From Culex pipiens pallens (taxonomy: Eukaryota > Arthropoda > Insecta > Diptera > Culicidae): 64,000 nucleotides of DNA. Below are positions 11,900 through 23,490 of this stretch, piece by piece (position 1 is the stretch's first letter; each line of letters begins with the position of its first letter). The translations under genes and the position numbers were made by a program. The notes below the pieces were generated by a model. The model worked only from the letters and a program-made list of their open reading frames with translations. It searched no databases and had not been told where the DNA came from. The stretch spans positions 18,658,873 through 18,722,872 of the forward strand of contig NC_068938.1 in the NCBI RefSeq assembly GCF_016801865.2. Reading direction: 5' to 3'.

Positions 11900-12060
11900 T
11901 TTTGAATTTAAGTTCTGTCCTTTTTGGTTTTAATTATCAAACATATTATATTTTTTGCACAGCAAATCATAGAAGAAGACATTAATTTAATAAAAATTCC
12001 TTTCAAATAAAATATAAAAGATATAAAAAAAAAACTTCGTCATTTTGGATAGTCCATCAA
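11900..12060 (+). repeat. Diverged direct repeat, copy 2
   Basis: Partner of 10140-10345 in the same orientation; see the shared word order there. AT-rich and non-coding. Confidence 0.5.
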
Positions 12061-12369
12061 TTTTGGTTCAAATTTTGGAACACTTCGCGAAAAAAAGCTA
12101 AAAGTTGAAAAAAAAAACGGCCAGATTTTTTTAAGTTTCGTTGATTGTTTTTAAATTTTGACAAAAATAAGAAATTCGAAATACCACTTAATTATCCATA
12201 AAAAAATCAACATAACTAACTTCAAAAAGAAACAAAAATCATGGATTTTCAAAAATGTTGAATATTTTTTATGAAAACTTTTTAAAGCACTTTAAAAAAA
12301 TCGTGAAACGATAGTAAAAAAAGGAATGGTAAGAGGATTAAATTTTGTCAAAAATATACAGCAAGGTTA

Positions 12370-13120
12370 TAACATATTGTTTTATGGGAAATCAGTTTAA
12401 TTTTACAAAAAATTATCCTAACATAAGAAAAGGTCGTATGAAAACTTAAAAGGCTATGTCTGAAAATATTTTATCGGATTCCTCGGAAAATTTTTACATG
12501 ATAAATAAAAAATGATGAAGTTGTTTTACAGAATTCCGAGAAACGATTTTTTGAAAATAAAATCGGTGTTTTTTCGACGCACCGCGCGCAGAACCCAAAA
12601 AAATACGAAAACGGTATAAAATCAACTTTTTTTTTACCTAAAAACTGACTTTCATATTTCAAAGATGACCTATACTTTACTAAAAGTTTTTATTTTTTTT
12701 TATTTTTTTTTATTTTTTTTTTGTTTTTTTATTTTTATTTTTTTTTATTTATTTTTTCGTTTTTCAATTAAGGAAATTTTAGTACCCAAAAAAAGTATAG
12801 GTCGTTGCTAAAATTTTATAGTTATTGCAGTTTTGGCGAAAAAGGAGATTATTCCTCTTTTCGTCTTTTTCTCCTCAGTCTCAGTCTTTTTCAGTTTGTA
12901 TATTCTAAAAATCGTATCTCGGAATCCTGTAATAACAACTTCACTGTTTTTTGATTTATCATGTAAAATTTTCCGAGGAATCCTATAAAAATATTTACAA
13001 CCATAGGCTCTTTGGCCACAAGACTTTCAAAGTAGCATTTTAAGCTTTCATACGACCTTTTCAAATGTTGGGCTAGATTTTTGAAACATTGAACTATTTT
13101 TCCTTTATAGCCATAAATGG
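12370..13120. mobile_element. Foldback element with T-rich centre
   Basis: An imperfect inverted repeat with arms of about 250-330 bp. Paired landmarks are AAAAGGTCGTATGAAA (about 12430) with its complement at about 13045-13065, and GGATTCCTCGGAAAA (12478) with TTTTCCGAGGAATCC (about 12968). A third pair, TTCCGAGAAACGATTTT against AAAATCGTATCTCGGAA, also matches. The centre (12686-12760) is a (T)n-A tract, possibly expanded after insertion. Outer boundaries are fuzzy and no target duplication was identified. Confidence 0.7.
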
Positions 13121-13639
13121 CGCGGAGTTATGTTTTTTTTTAAATGTGGTTTTGCGAAAATTCACGAAAATGGTAATTTTTTGGACAACTCTAACACGGT
13201 GTAGGTCGCCCTTATGGCCAAACAAAATAAAATACGGGTCGAATTATTTCGGCAAAAGAACTCCCAGTGCAATTTTCAAAAAAAAACTTAAGAATTGGTT
13301 TTTTCAGGAACATTGTTGAAAAATATGTATCGTTCTGATCCTCAACTATAAAATGTTTTTTGAAGAATATTAGAAAAAATAATTGCTTTTATATTTGTTA
13401 AAAATATTTTATTCAGCAAACAAAAGCTTTATGTTAAGTCAAATGCACGTTCGTTATGTATTAAATATATTTAAATACAAAAAAGTTGATGAATGCCTTT
13501 TGAGGAGAATTTTAAGATTTCTTCAAATTGGTTGTGATTTTGATCGAAGAAAAAGCTTAAAATATGTAAATTATGATTAAGTCATACAGTAAATTTATCC
13601 AAGATAATTTTATTTTTTTCATACCTAGATCTATTTTTA

Positions 13640-14836
13640 ACTATGACTCAAATTCTTTTAAATGTTATAACGATCACCCTAACACCCCGTTTCCATTTCT
13701 CGCACAAAACTCAACAATCCGACCTAATGGATGAGTTCGTGTCCGCGTGCAGCCCCGCGTGGATGAGATTGCATAAATTTTTGACGTTTTTGCATATGCA
13801 GATTAGAAGCAAGCGAAGATCTTCTCCCGGGAGTGAGTGAGGACCTGGCCTAGCCCCCTGAAGATGTAGAACACACGACTGCGACTGCGGAAGTTTTTCT
13901 TTTCTTCTCTCCTGGGTGTAGAAAGTTTATTGATCTTGGCTGCACGAATGACATAAGCAATTTTTCCCATTTAGAAAATAATGTTTAGATAATGCGCCTC
14001 TCATCAACGTCAAGACGTGACACGGTGCTGAAATCATCAAGTCTTGCAACGGGACTTGATTTAAATTCGATAATTAGCTGCAACGGCAGAACACGATATC
14101 TCCATTTCGATTGGCTCTTGATTACTCTTAAGCATTTTAAGCTAAACCAATATTGCACTCCAAGTTCGATCGATCGCGCCGTATTTACCGCAACGATCGT
14201 GGGTCTTCACGGCCTAATGGACCGCGCGGCGGGCCTAATTACCGCCGAGAAGTGTCCTGCCGAGGGGTGCCAAACCGCAATGACGACGGCGTCGTTCGGA
14301 GACAATGGTAATTAGCGTCAACACTTAATTTGTGCGCGAACTCTTGAAACTCAATTAGAGACCGGTCGCACTCCAGCTTGATTGGAAATCGATCTCGATA
14401 AGCTGAGAGTGCAAAGTGGGTCCAACGGCGATTTGAATTTGGCGCGCCGATTGGTTCCACACGCGGGGCGGGGGCTTAATTTGGGGCGGTTTCGGCGGTT
14501 CGAAATTAAGAGTGCAAATCTTTTAAGGTGGATTAGGGCTCGGAGGGGTTTTGGTTAATTTCGTCGAGTAATTACAGCTTAATAGTGCGCGGAGATAGGT
14601 GGTGAAACCAGTTGAGCGGTGTCGATCAGTTGAACATTAAGCATTTTCCCAGAATGTAAACACATCCAATAACCGCGTGTGCGAGTGTTGAATGGACTTT
14701 CCCTTATCGCCAATCAGCCGTCTTCGGAGGTGAATATCCGGCCCTTGGTCGGTTGAAAGTGGACCCGACGACGTAACCTCATGTATCCGTCTTCCATAGG
14801 GCTCAGCAGAGGCGTCGAATCTGCCGGTTGGTAATC
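13640..14836. promoter_or_regulatory. Unique TAAT-rich GC island, candidate cis-regulatory region
   Basis: A non-repetitive island between AT-rich repeat stretches. From about 14040 to 14640 it has a dense series of TAATT/ATTA homeodomain-type cores set in GC-rich spacers, for example near 14067, 14236, 14312, 14327, 14355, 14476, 14504, 14554 and 14567. Islands like this are often developmental enhancers in insects. This is inference; TAAT words are short and no conservation data are available. Confidence 0.3.
14637..14820 (-). CDS. Weak candidate terminal exon, unrecognised protein
   Basis: Read on the minus strand, an AG (complement of 14821-14822, context CCAACCGGCAG) is followed by one base and then 60 sense codons to a stop ending at 14637. 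The frame starts RFDASAEPYGRRIHEVTSSG and ends FTFWENA. The required entry phase matches the exit phase of the minus-strand candidate exon at 23982-24186. The acceptor is poor, with little pyrimidine before the AG. I recognise no family. It may well be a chance frame in GC-rich DNA. Confidence 0.15.
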
Positions 14837-16786
14837 GATTTTTTTGACAAATTTCCAAAAAAATATTTTTTTCATTTGATATTTTTTAAAGATCTTTACA
14901 CTTCCTTGTTGAAAATTTCTCATAAAATGTGAATGTGAAAAATATTGGAATGAAAAAATATATTTAAAATTGAAAATTTCACTAAAAGATCACATTATTT
15001 TTTTTGGAAAACAATTTTGGGTTAAATATTTATAATTAACCCTCTAAGCGAGACACAATATTCCTCGAATGTATTTTGTTTTTAATTTTCTCTTCAAAGA
15101 AGGCTTTGAACGGAGTGTTTTCAAAAATTCGATCCAAAAATGTGTAATACGCGTTATAAATGAATTTTGAAAAGACGTTATGATTTTGTTGATAATAAAT
15201 GGTGGAAAAACCTTTTTATAAAACTATTTATATGATCAGATTTTAAATGTTAAAACATTTTTCACTGAACAAAATCGAAAAAAGCTCAACAAAATGCTGA
15301 TAACCTAATTTCCTTAAATTTTTTTGTGTTTTTTGAAATTTGTAATCAGTTCAGTTTATGTTTTTTATTTCAGGATTTCCAAATAGTGCAGTTTTTATTG
15401 CTTTATATTTTAGAGTTTAATAGTTTGGTTTATTTGTCTATACGAAAGTCTTTGTTATTATTATTGGTTTTATTAAATTAAATTCCAGGGTTTTATTCAA
15501 AATCGTAAAAATCAATGGCATTTTTGAGGACTATCCTTAAGTTATTTGATAAAAGTGTAAATATTTGTTGATCACATATCACACAAATATCTTTCATTAT
15601 TTTGTTTAATTTACAATCAAAAAAATAAATAAAATAAAATAATTAGAAATTGATAATTGATTTTTTTTAAATTCAATATTATTTGTTATGCTAAATAAAA
15701 GATTGAGGGACTTTTCAGATTCTAGAATTAAATGCTAATACGAATGCAAAATAATAAATGTATTTTTTTCCCTAAATTTAACAGTATTTTCGGGCTATCT
15801 TGCAAATTCTGCTACGAGCATATTTTATCTGTTTTGATAACAGTTAGTGTTAGTGAAACATTGTATAAATATATTTCAATAAAGTTGGAGTAGAAATATA
15901 TGTGTTTTATAATTCAGATTCTGTAGATGATAAAGATTTTTTGCAATTCCGTTGTGAAACTAATAACTTTTCCTGTTGTTCTCGCATGTCGAAAAGGCCT
16001 ACTTTTCTTTACTAAACATAAAAGAATCGAAATGTAATACTTTTCGATACAAGTGCTAAAAAGTTCAACTTTGTGTCGAACAGTATACTTTTCAATATTG
16101 TTTTGATTTTATCGGTGAATTAACTAAACACACTTAAAGTTCCATTCAAAGGGTGTTTTTCGGAATTGAAAAAAAATGTATGGAACTTGTTGCAAAACAT
16201 GATTTTTATCAAAACTCGTCGTATTTATCCAACTCGGTAAACCTCGTATAATAAATGCAAGACTCGTGCTGGAATAACCTTCTTTTTGCAACTTGTTGCA
16301 TAAACTACTTTTCTAAAAATTCATTGAAATTTAATGCATTTATTGGTATGGATTTTTTTGTACAACAATTGATTGATTTTTTCAACAGATTGTTGAGAAA
16401 TGTATTGTAGCACAGTCCAGACAATAGTGAGTCTTCGAAAAAAAAATACTTCCTATTTTCTAATCACACATAAAAATCGTTTTCTTATTTATTATGGATA
16501 GTTGAGCTATAAACCCAAAATACTTGAAAGTAATTTGGAATATTTCAATCTAGGATGGCGAGCAAAATAACGGTGATGAAATTTTGAATAAATGCATTTG
16601 ATAACTTTGGCTTTGTAAATTTGGATAATCATATCAAGAGCAAAAAACATCGTATTTTTTATTTTATCACTTTTTACCTTTATATCAATTTAAAGTTTGC
16701 GACCCAATTTTAGTCAAATTTGGGTCACAGAACATGAAATTGATGTTGAGTAATTTAAAAAAAAAATCAAGATTGAGGATCCGAAG
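14837..16786. other. AT-rich non-coding stretch
   Basis: Low-complexity AT-rich DNA without a gene, tandem array or inverted repeat that I could define. A TTAACCCTCTAAG word at about 15037 resembles the end of the TTAA MITE at 2165-2775, but no partner end was found. Confidence 0.5.
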
Positions 16787-17179
16787 CAGGGTTACCAGGT
16801 CAAAATTTGAAAAATCTGGCAAAGTATTGATAAAAAATCTGAAAAAATCTGGCAGACAAAAATTTAACAAATTTGAATGATAGGGGAGAGAGAATATGAA
16901 TTGATTCAAAAATTTGAAGAATTCAGATATTTAGTTCAACTGATTTTATGACCTCAACAATTTTGAGTTTGCATCTTCTTTTTTGAAATTCACATTCTAT
17001 TTTTATTTGATATTCAATTAATACGTTTATTTTAATTCAAAATTTGTTTAAAGTGGGCATAAAGTTAAAAATCTGGCAAAATCTCTCAATATCTGGCACA
17101 AAGAAGGGTAAATCTTTATTCTGGCTAACACTTGAAAAATCCGGCATTCCCAGATTTATCTGGCAACCTGGCAACCCTG
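16787..17179. mobile_element. hAT-type MITE with 8-bp target duplication
   Basis: The 393-bp element has ends CAGGGTTACCAGGT and, on the opposite strand, CAGGGTTGCCAGGT (13 of 14 identical). It is flanked by ATCCGAAG at 16779-16786 and 17180-17187. An 8-bp duplication and CAGGGTTGCCA-like ends are characteristic of the hAT superfamily. The interior carries repeated AAAATCTGGCA words on both strands and no transposase. The intact duplication suggests a fairly recent insertion; 6949-7422 is a decayed relative. Confidence 0.88.
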
Positions 17180-17187
17180 ATCCGAAG

Positions 17188-19984
17188 TGAGTGGAGTCGA
17201 ATACCTTTTGAAGAAGAAGAAGTTGGACTCGGAGTTGGGGTCGCAAAATTTTCATAAGTCGGAGTCGGACGTCATTCAACGTTTGTTGCCAGTTATTTCT
17301 TGTTTTTTCATGCTGATTGAATTTTGATAATAATTTTCTGATCCCTCTTGTGAGTGGTAACGACGCCCCTGGCACCCTTTCCAGGATCCGCGTGCGAAAA
17401 AGCTATTTTGCATTCAGCCCCCCGTTCGTCATTAGCCCACAGCGCCAAACTTGGCGGACAATTAGCCATTTTCCGCGTGTGTGGGACCCCTCGGTGAGCG
17501 GTGGAGTAGCTCCACGGGAGTCAACTTTCGTTATGGGGGCCCATATCGGCCCATAACTCCCAGTTCAGAGCTCGGTGTTATCAACCGGCTTAGCACTATG
17601 GCTACCCCCGGGTTGGATGCAATTTGTCACGCATCAACACCTTATCGGAGTTGGGACATGGAAATGGAAAGTCAGGCCGCTCTCGCGGAACACAGGTTCG
17701 AGGATCATTAACCGGATGGTTTCACCGCCGAAGGTGGTGGCGGCGGCTGCGACGAACTCCCGTTACCAATTCTAATTCTGACCACGAAAATGTCCATCAA
17801 GTCCCAATTTGGGCAGTCGCGGCGCGGTGCCGTAATGAGTGCAAATCTTAAGATTACCTTGTAAGGACTCCTCCGCGCTGCACCAGTGCAGTGGGCCCAC
17901 CTGAGTCCACCTCTGTTTTGGTCTGCGCGACCGACGACGACTAGGGGGTTCAGCCGGTGAAAAGCTTGCCCGATTTGGAGACAAGCTGTCTTCTGATAGC
18001 CATCGCACACGCGACTGACAGAAACGCTGCGCTCTCTGCACTAAGTGAGAAGATTAGAGCAGAATTCTGCGGGGAGATTAAGGTCGGTAACACCAAGGGT
18101 AACACTTACGGAGAACTTGGTGCAGTGGTTGCTGGTACACCCAAATGGAGGATTTAAGTCAACGAATTTTGAATTATTACGTTTTTATAGCTTTATTTGA
18201 CAAGCTCGATGAGAATCCTTTATTAGGGTGTATCCCTAATGAAGCTGACCTAACCTAGAAACCCCCGACGGTGGTGGCGGATGATCCCTGAGACAAATCT
18301 TCCACTATGCGCACCTGAGATTTGTGAGTGCAAAAAACTGAGCAAAAATCGCGCACGACCCAGATATTCCGACGGTTCGATCCACGGGACTCTCCTCCGG
18401 TAAACCAGCAGGAGAGGGCGGCTAGTTATTTATTTAATTACGCAATAAAGCACGGGCTGATCGTTAGTTGTGGTTTGTTTTTATTTCTGCCCCCCATCCG
18501 AGTGGTGCAAATTAGGTCATACATTTATTTTAGTTTGCGCATTCTTCAGGGTGGTATGCGATTTATGGTTTTAGACGAGACGAAAGTCTTCACGAACTAC
18601 AACAAATCCTCTTATTGAAACATCAAATATCAATATCAACTGAATTAATTTGAATTTCTCACCCTAAATCGACACCTGACTTAGATCTACTTGTTCACTT
18701 TATTCTACAATTATGTTTTATGAAATTCGCTACGATCAACACTAATGGTGGCATTAAAATCTTCATTATCATTTAAAAAAAGAGAACTCCAGTCCGACTT
18801 ACTGCCCCAGTCTCGACACCGGCTAGGAAGGTGTGGCAAAGTGCCACCATTTAGAGCCGAGTTAAAATCTTTTTCGGGAAACCTGCTGACCGTAGCGGAT
18901 CTTTTTGCTGCGGGTGTGATCTAGCTCACCCGATTCCACCTGTGAAACATGATCCAACTGGCAGACAGTCGGAAAAAAAACTCGGAGGTGTGCAATTATT
19001 GCCACCATCATTTACACTTTTATTGCTGCTAAATAGTCTGGCGTCGAAGTTCTGTTAAGGCTGGGTTGTAAAAGATGAACTAAAATGTGAGTCAAGTCTC
19101 CAATTTCGTCAGGTGAATTAATCAATTTGGACTGGATTTCTTCCTGCCAACTTTACTGTTGTCTAATGGGTCCAAAATTTGACCCACAGCGAAACAAAAA
19201 CAACGAAATATTACTGTCCAAGAGGTCGCTAACAAAAACAGTGAATTATCTATTTTTTTCTGTTTGCCACGGTTTCGATGCGTTCCGCGTGGTTTCACCT
19301 TAAAAGATGGAAACCAAAACAGAGAGAAACAGTGTGTTCAGACTTAAGTCTTTAAACGTGGTTTGTTGAAAGCAAAGAAGAAATTATTGAATTTATTCAG
19401 GTGATGTTAAAAAATAATAGAAACTCGTGTTTTCTATCAGCACCTTCTTTGTTATTGCTATGTTTTAATGTTTATATGTTGTGTTTCTTAAATCTATTTT
19501 TTCTTTATCCTTAACTTTTGAACCCATCATTTATCGTAAATAATAATTGATTTTAAAAATCAATAAGAGCAAGATTTGTTCAATAAATGTAAAAAAAGTT
19601 CTCTAGATTTTCGCAAATTATTTCACGGTTTTTAATTTTATATTTTTTTAATTTGATGAAACAAAAAGAAGCAAGTTTTTCTATACAATTTGTTTGGTCT
19701 TATAAAATGGGTACGAAAACATATTGATTTGGTGTCTTCGGTAAAGTTGATAATTAGAACTATTCTGAAAAAATGTTACACTCTTATAAAAATATTTCTT
19801 TATGTTACTTTTTTCACTAAGAGTTGGATTCCCCAAATAAGAATTTTCTAATTTTCTTATTTTTATTATTTTAATTTTTTGTATTGAAAATATCAGAATA
19901 TATCACAAATGTTTAAATTTTTTAACATTGAAAAAAGAACCAATAGATATAATCAGTTGAAAATTAAGGGCTAATTAGATGACA
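17188..19984. other. Unique GC-rich island (to 18300) grading into AT-rich DNA
   Basis: 17300-18300 is unique, GC-rich and full of overlapping short frames on both strands, none convincing. 18300-19000 is moderate GC. From 19380 the sequence is AT-rich. Around 19725 the words GGTGTCTTCGGTAAAGTTGATA mark a fragment of the dispersed repeat also seen at 23153-23490, 30475-31466, 39940-40375 and 43767-44225. Confidence 0.45.
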
Positions 19985-20071
19985 CTTGAACAGTTATCTA
20001 CCAAAACCGGAAATGGATTTTATTTGTATTTTTTGATTTGGCTCAAACTTTGTGGGGGCCTTCCCTATGAC

Positions 20072-23000
20072 TAGGCTTAGTGATTTTTCACGCTGAAAAG
20101 TTTCAAATTTCACGGGGACCTTATTTTCAAAATACCACATTTCACGGAAATTTCGCGGAGCGTCAAAATGTTGAAATAACTCTAAAAATATTTTGCTAAA
20201 ATTACAGAAACAAATTTTTATGCTACATTATATATTATTTTTCAACAAACTAAAAAAATCTTTATTTGAAAGTGACACAAAAAAAAACTTTTCCTAATTT
20301 TCCCAAAAAAATCCACTTGGTTTATGGACTGGTTCTAGGGGAAATATACCATTTATCAGCCTATTTCTATTATCGGCCTATTAGCACTTTAATCATGAAT
20401 TACAGCTTTCATAAAGTGTTTTTGACTGATCTAAAGTAACAAATAGCTCATATAAAAGTGAGCAAGCAACTTGCCATTATTGACGTATCCAAAAATGTTG
20501 ATTTAATAGCGGAAAACTGCAAAAGTGATTAGAATTGGTCAAACGGCTTAGAGTGATTAAAATGGGTTTATTTCCTCTATATATATTTTTTGAAACAAAA
20601 GGAGGGCATGCGTTTTCTAATTTATTGAACTGTTTTTTTTAAATATTCGACTAGTATAGCTTAAAAGTTTTCGCTGAATTATTGAATTTAATATTAAAGT
20701 AATTTTTTTTTCTGCGACTTTTGCCCAGTAAAAATATGTTTATGGTCTTCATCTCATTTTTCAAAAACTACATTTGAAATCAATAGGAAAAATAATTCAA
20801 TCTGTAGCGAAATCTTCAAAATTTTATTCAAAATAAAAAAAAGTTTTTTTTTTACTTTTATGTGAACCATCCACACAATAAAACAAGACTCACAAAAAAT
20901 ATGAAATGTTTTTAACAGATGATTTTAATGATAAAAAATACTAGTTATTTGATCACTTTGATTTATTATGACTATCTCTTAATTTCTTTTTAAATTATAC
21001 CTTTAAAATAAAAAAGTAGTCAAATTTCTATTACAGCGAATGAAAATATCACTAAATAAAAATTGATTCCTAAGAAAAACTGATAAACTATTGTTGATAC
21101 TCTAAATAGTAATCTATTTCTCAATATTTTTCTCTTTTCACATTTTATATTCGTATTGCTTGCTCCTACGTTCTCAGGGAATAGACTGTTTATGCTGAAT
21201 GTTTCTTTTGCATGAATCTTTGCTTTTAATTGATTTCTAAAAACAAATTTATTTAACACAAAAAAATTAGCAATCATTAAAAAATTATCACAATATACAG
21301 TATGTAAAAAAAGTATTTACACCCCTTGGGCACTATGCACATTTTGTGATGAAACATGTTAAAAATTTAAAGTTTGGCAGGAACCTAGTACTACGTTTTG
21401 TTCAGAAACTCATGCCAGACATTTTGCTACAAAAAGCTCATGAAAAGATGATTTCTATAAAAAGTTATATAACAAATACTATTACGAAAATAAAAAAGGT
21501 GCAAAAAAAGTTTGTACACCTTTCGAAAAATTAACATAAATAATGTTATTTGTTGACAAATCACCATAAATCCAATCTCCCAACTCCAAATAGGCATCCT
21601 TGACTGATTAAAAAAATAGTTTGGATTGAATATAAAGTTTACTAACTACTTAGTATAAAAGTTTATATAACTCTGGAAATTCTATATAAAACTTATCGAA
21701 ACTTAATTTTGCAAACTTTTAATTCAACTAAATGTCAATATATTACCATAGAATTGCTAAATAAACATTTTGGAGTGGGTATAACAATGTTTTGGGGGTA
21801 TTTGTATCGATAGAATAGATTTTTCGTTGGAATTTCGTACCAACCCGGAATTACGTCGTCGGAAAATCCGCCGGCATCTGAACCGGTCCACAATTCACAA
21901 GTCAACCTATGTGGCATCAGAAAGGGCATAAAATTTCCGATCTTTTGATACTCATACATCCAGGTTTTCTATAAAACCCACGTTTTTAAATACCTAAGCA
22001 AAAACGTTTTTATGGTTTCGTTTGAGCAACCTGCCAAAAATGTATGGAATTTCGTAATTTTTGTTCTCGTGGATCAAACTTACTTTTTGCCCAGCTATTT
22101 AAAAACGTAGGTTTTAAAGAAAACCTAGATGTTTGGGTATCAAAAGATCGGAAATTTTATGCCCTTTCTGATGCCACATAGGTTGGCTTGTGAATCGTGT
22201 ACCGGTTCGGATGCCGGTGGATTTTCCGACGACGTAATTCCGGGTTGGTACGAAATTCCAACGAAAAATCTATTCTATCGATACAAATACCCCCAAAACG
22301 GTGTTATACCCACTCCAAAATGTTTATTTAGCAATTCTATGGTAATATATTGACATTTAGTTGAATTAAAAGTTTGCAAAATTAAGTTTCGATAAGTTTT
22401 ATATAGAATTTCCAGAGTTATATAAACTTTTATACTAAGTAGTTAGTAAACTTTATATTCAATCCAAACTATTTTTTTAATCAGTCAAGGATGCCTATTT
22501 GGAGTTGGGAGATTGGATTTATGGTGATTTGTCAACAAATAACATTATTTATGTTAATTTTTCGAAAGGTGTACAAACTTTTTTTGCACCTTTTTTATTT
22601 TCGTAATAGTATTTGTTATATAACTTTTTATAGAAATCATCTTTTCATGAGCTTTTTGTAGCAAAATGTCTGGCATGAGTTTCTCAACAAAACGTAGTAC
22701 TAGGTTCCTGTCAAACTTTAAATTTTTAACATGTTTCATCACAAAATGTGCATAGTGCCCAAGGGGTGTAAATACTTTTTTTACATAATGTACTTGTTCG
22801 GTAAGAGAATAACATAAATAATTGATGTTATCTTCCGTGTGAAAACTTGATGATTCGGAGAAAATGGTTTTTACTCAGAGTGATTTTTGTTAACATGATT
22901 TAAAAATTATTCTTTCTCAGAAAATGTCATCACAATTTTATGTTAATGTATGTTTTTTCTAAAAATTCTTCAAGTAAAAATAAAAAAAATTTACTTCAAT

Positions 23001-23144
23001 GATCTTTATGGATCAAATATTTACTATGTGGTGTTTCAAAGAATTGATTTGATAAAGTTGATAAATTTCACGGAATTTCACGGAAATCTTCAAAATTCAC
23101 GAATTTCACGCTGTCCGCGAAATCGTGAAAATTCACTAACCCTA
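20072..23144. mobile_element. hAT-like non-autonomous element, 3.07 kb with nested insert
   Basis: The ends are inverted: TAGGCTTAGTGA on the left and TAGGGTTAGTGA as the complement of the right. The flanks are an identical 8-bp CCTATGAC (20064-20071 and 23145-23152). An 8-bp duplication points to the hAT superfamily. Both subterminal regions are rich in TTTCACGGAAATTTC-like words (near 20110-20160 and 23065-23130). Without the nested mariner-like element at 21298-22790 it is about 1.58 kb and carries no transposase. A decayed GGGACC-MITE end (CACTTGGTTTATGGAC) lies near 20312. Confidence 0.85.
21298..22790. mobile_element. Giant palindromic Tc1/mariner-like element, TA-flanked
   Basis: The 1,493-bp element is almost wholly an inverted repeat: two arms of about 710-740 bp joined by a short spacer near 22000-22090. 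The ends read CAGTATGTAAAAAAAG and, on the other strand, CATAATGTAAAAAAAG, flanked by TA (21296-21297 and 22791-22792). Arm similarity is very high: the translated frames at 21735-21959 (-) and 22129-22353 (+) differ at only 6 of 74 positions. Neither frame has transposase motifs. It probably arose by fusion of two inverted end regions and moved in trans. Confidence 0.9.
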
Positions 23145-23490
23145 CCTATGACCAAAGAAGCTTTTTTGTGTCATTGGTTCACCCATACAAGTCTCCATGC
23201 AATTTTGGCTGTTGTCAAACAAAATATTAAAAAAAACCTAAATATTTAAACAGCTGTAACTTTTGAGTGAATTTTCTGATCAATTTGGTGTCTTCAGCAA
23301 AGTTGTAGGTATTGTTGAGGACTATTAAGAAAAAAATAGGTACACGGAAAAAAAATTGCAGATTTTTAAATCAACTTTTTTTTTGCAAAAACTCAATTTC
23401 CCAAAATAAGTATTTCTTGATTTTCAAGATTTTTTTATATGTTTTAGGGGACAAAACCCCGCAACTTTTGAGCCAAAGTGAGAAGCCAAG

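Larger units (their letters stand above)
19985..23490 (+). mobile_element. Dispersed repeat copy split by a 3.07-kb insertion
   Basis: The left part (19985-20071) reads through ACCGGAAATGGATTT and TTTGGCTCAAACTTTGTG. The right part (23153-23490) continues CAAAGAAGC, GTCATTGGTTCACCCATAC and GGTGTCTTCAGCAAAGTTG. In the uninterrupted copy at 30475-31466 (opposite strand) these blocks are contiguous, so the two parts were one element before the hAT-like insertion at 20072-23144. No coding capacity is visible. Confidence 0.75.

Noticed and set aside
21735..22353. Mirrored 74-codon frames with nearly the same protein
   Set aside because: They are the two arms of the palindromic mariner-like element; 74 codons without catalytic residues are too short for a transposase.
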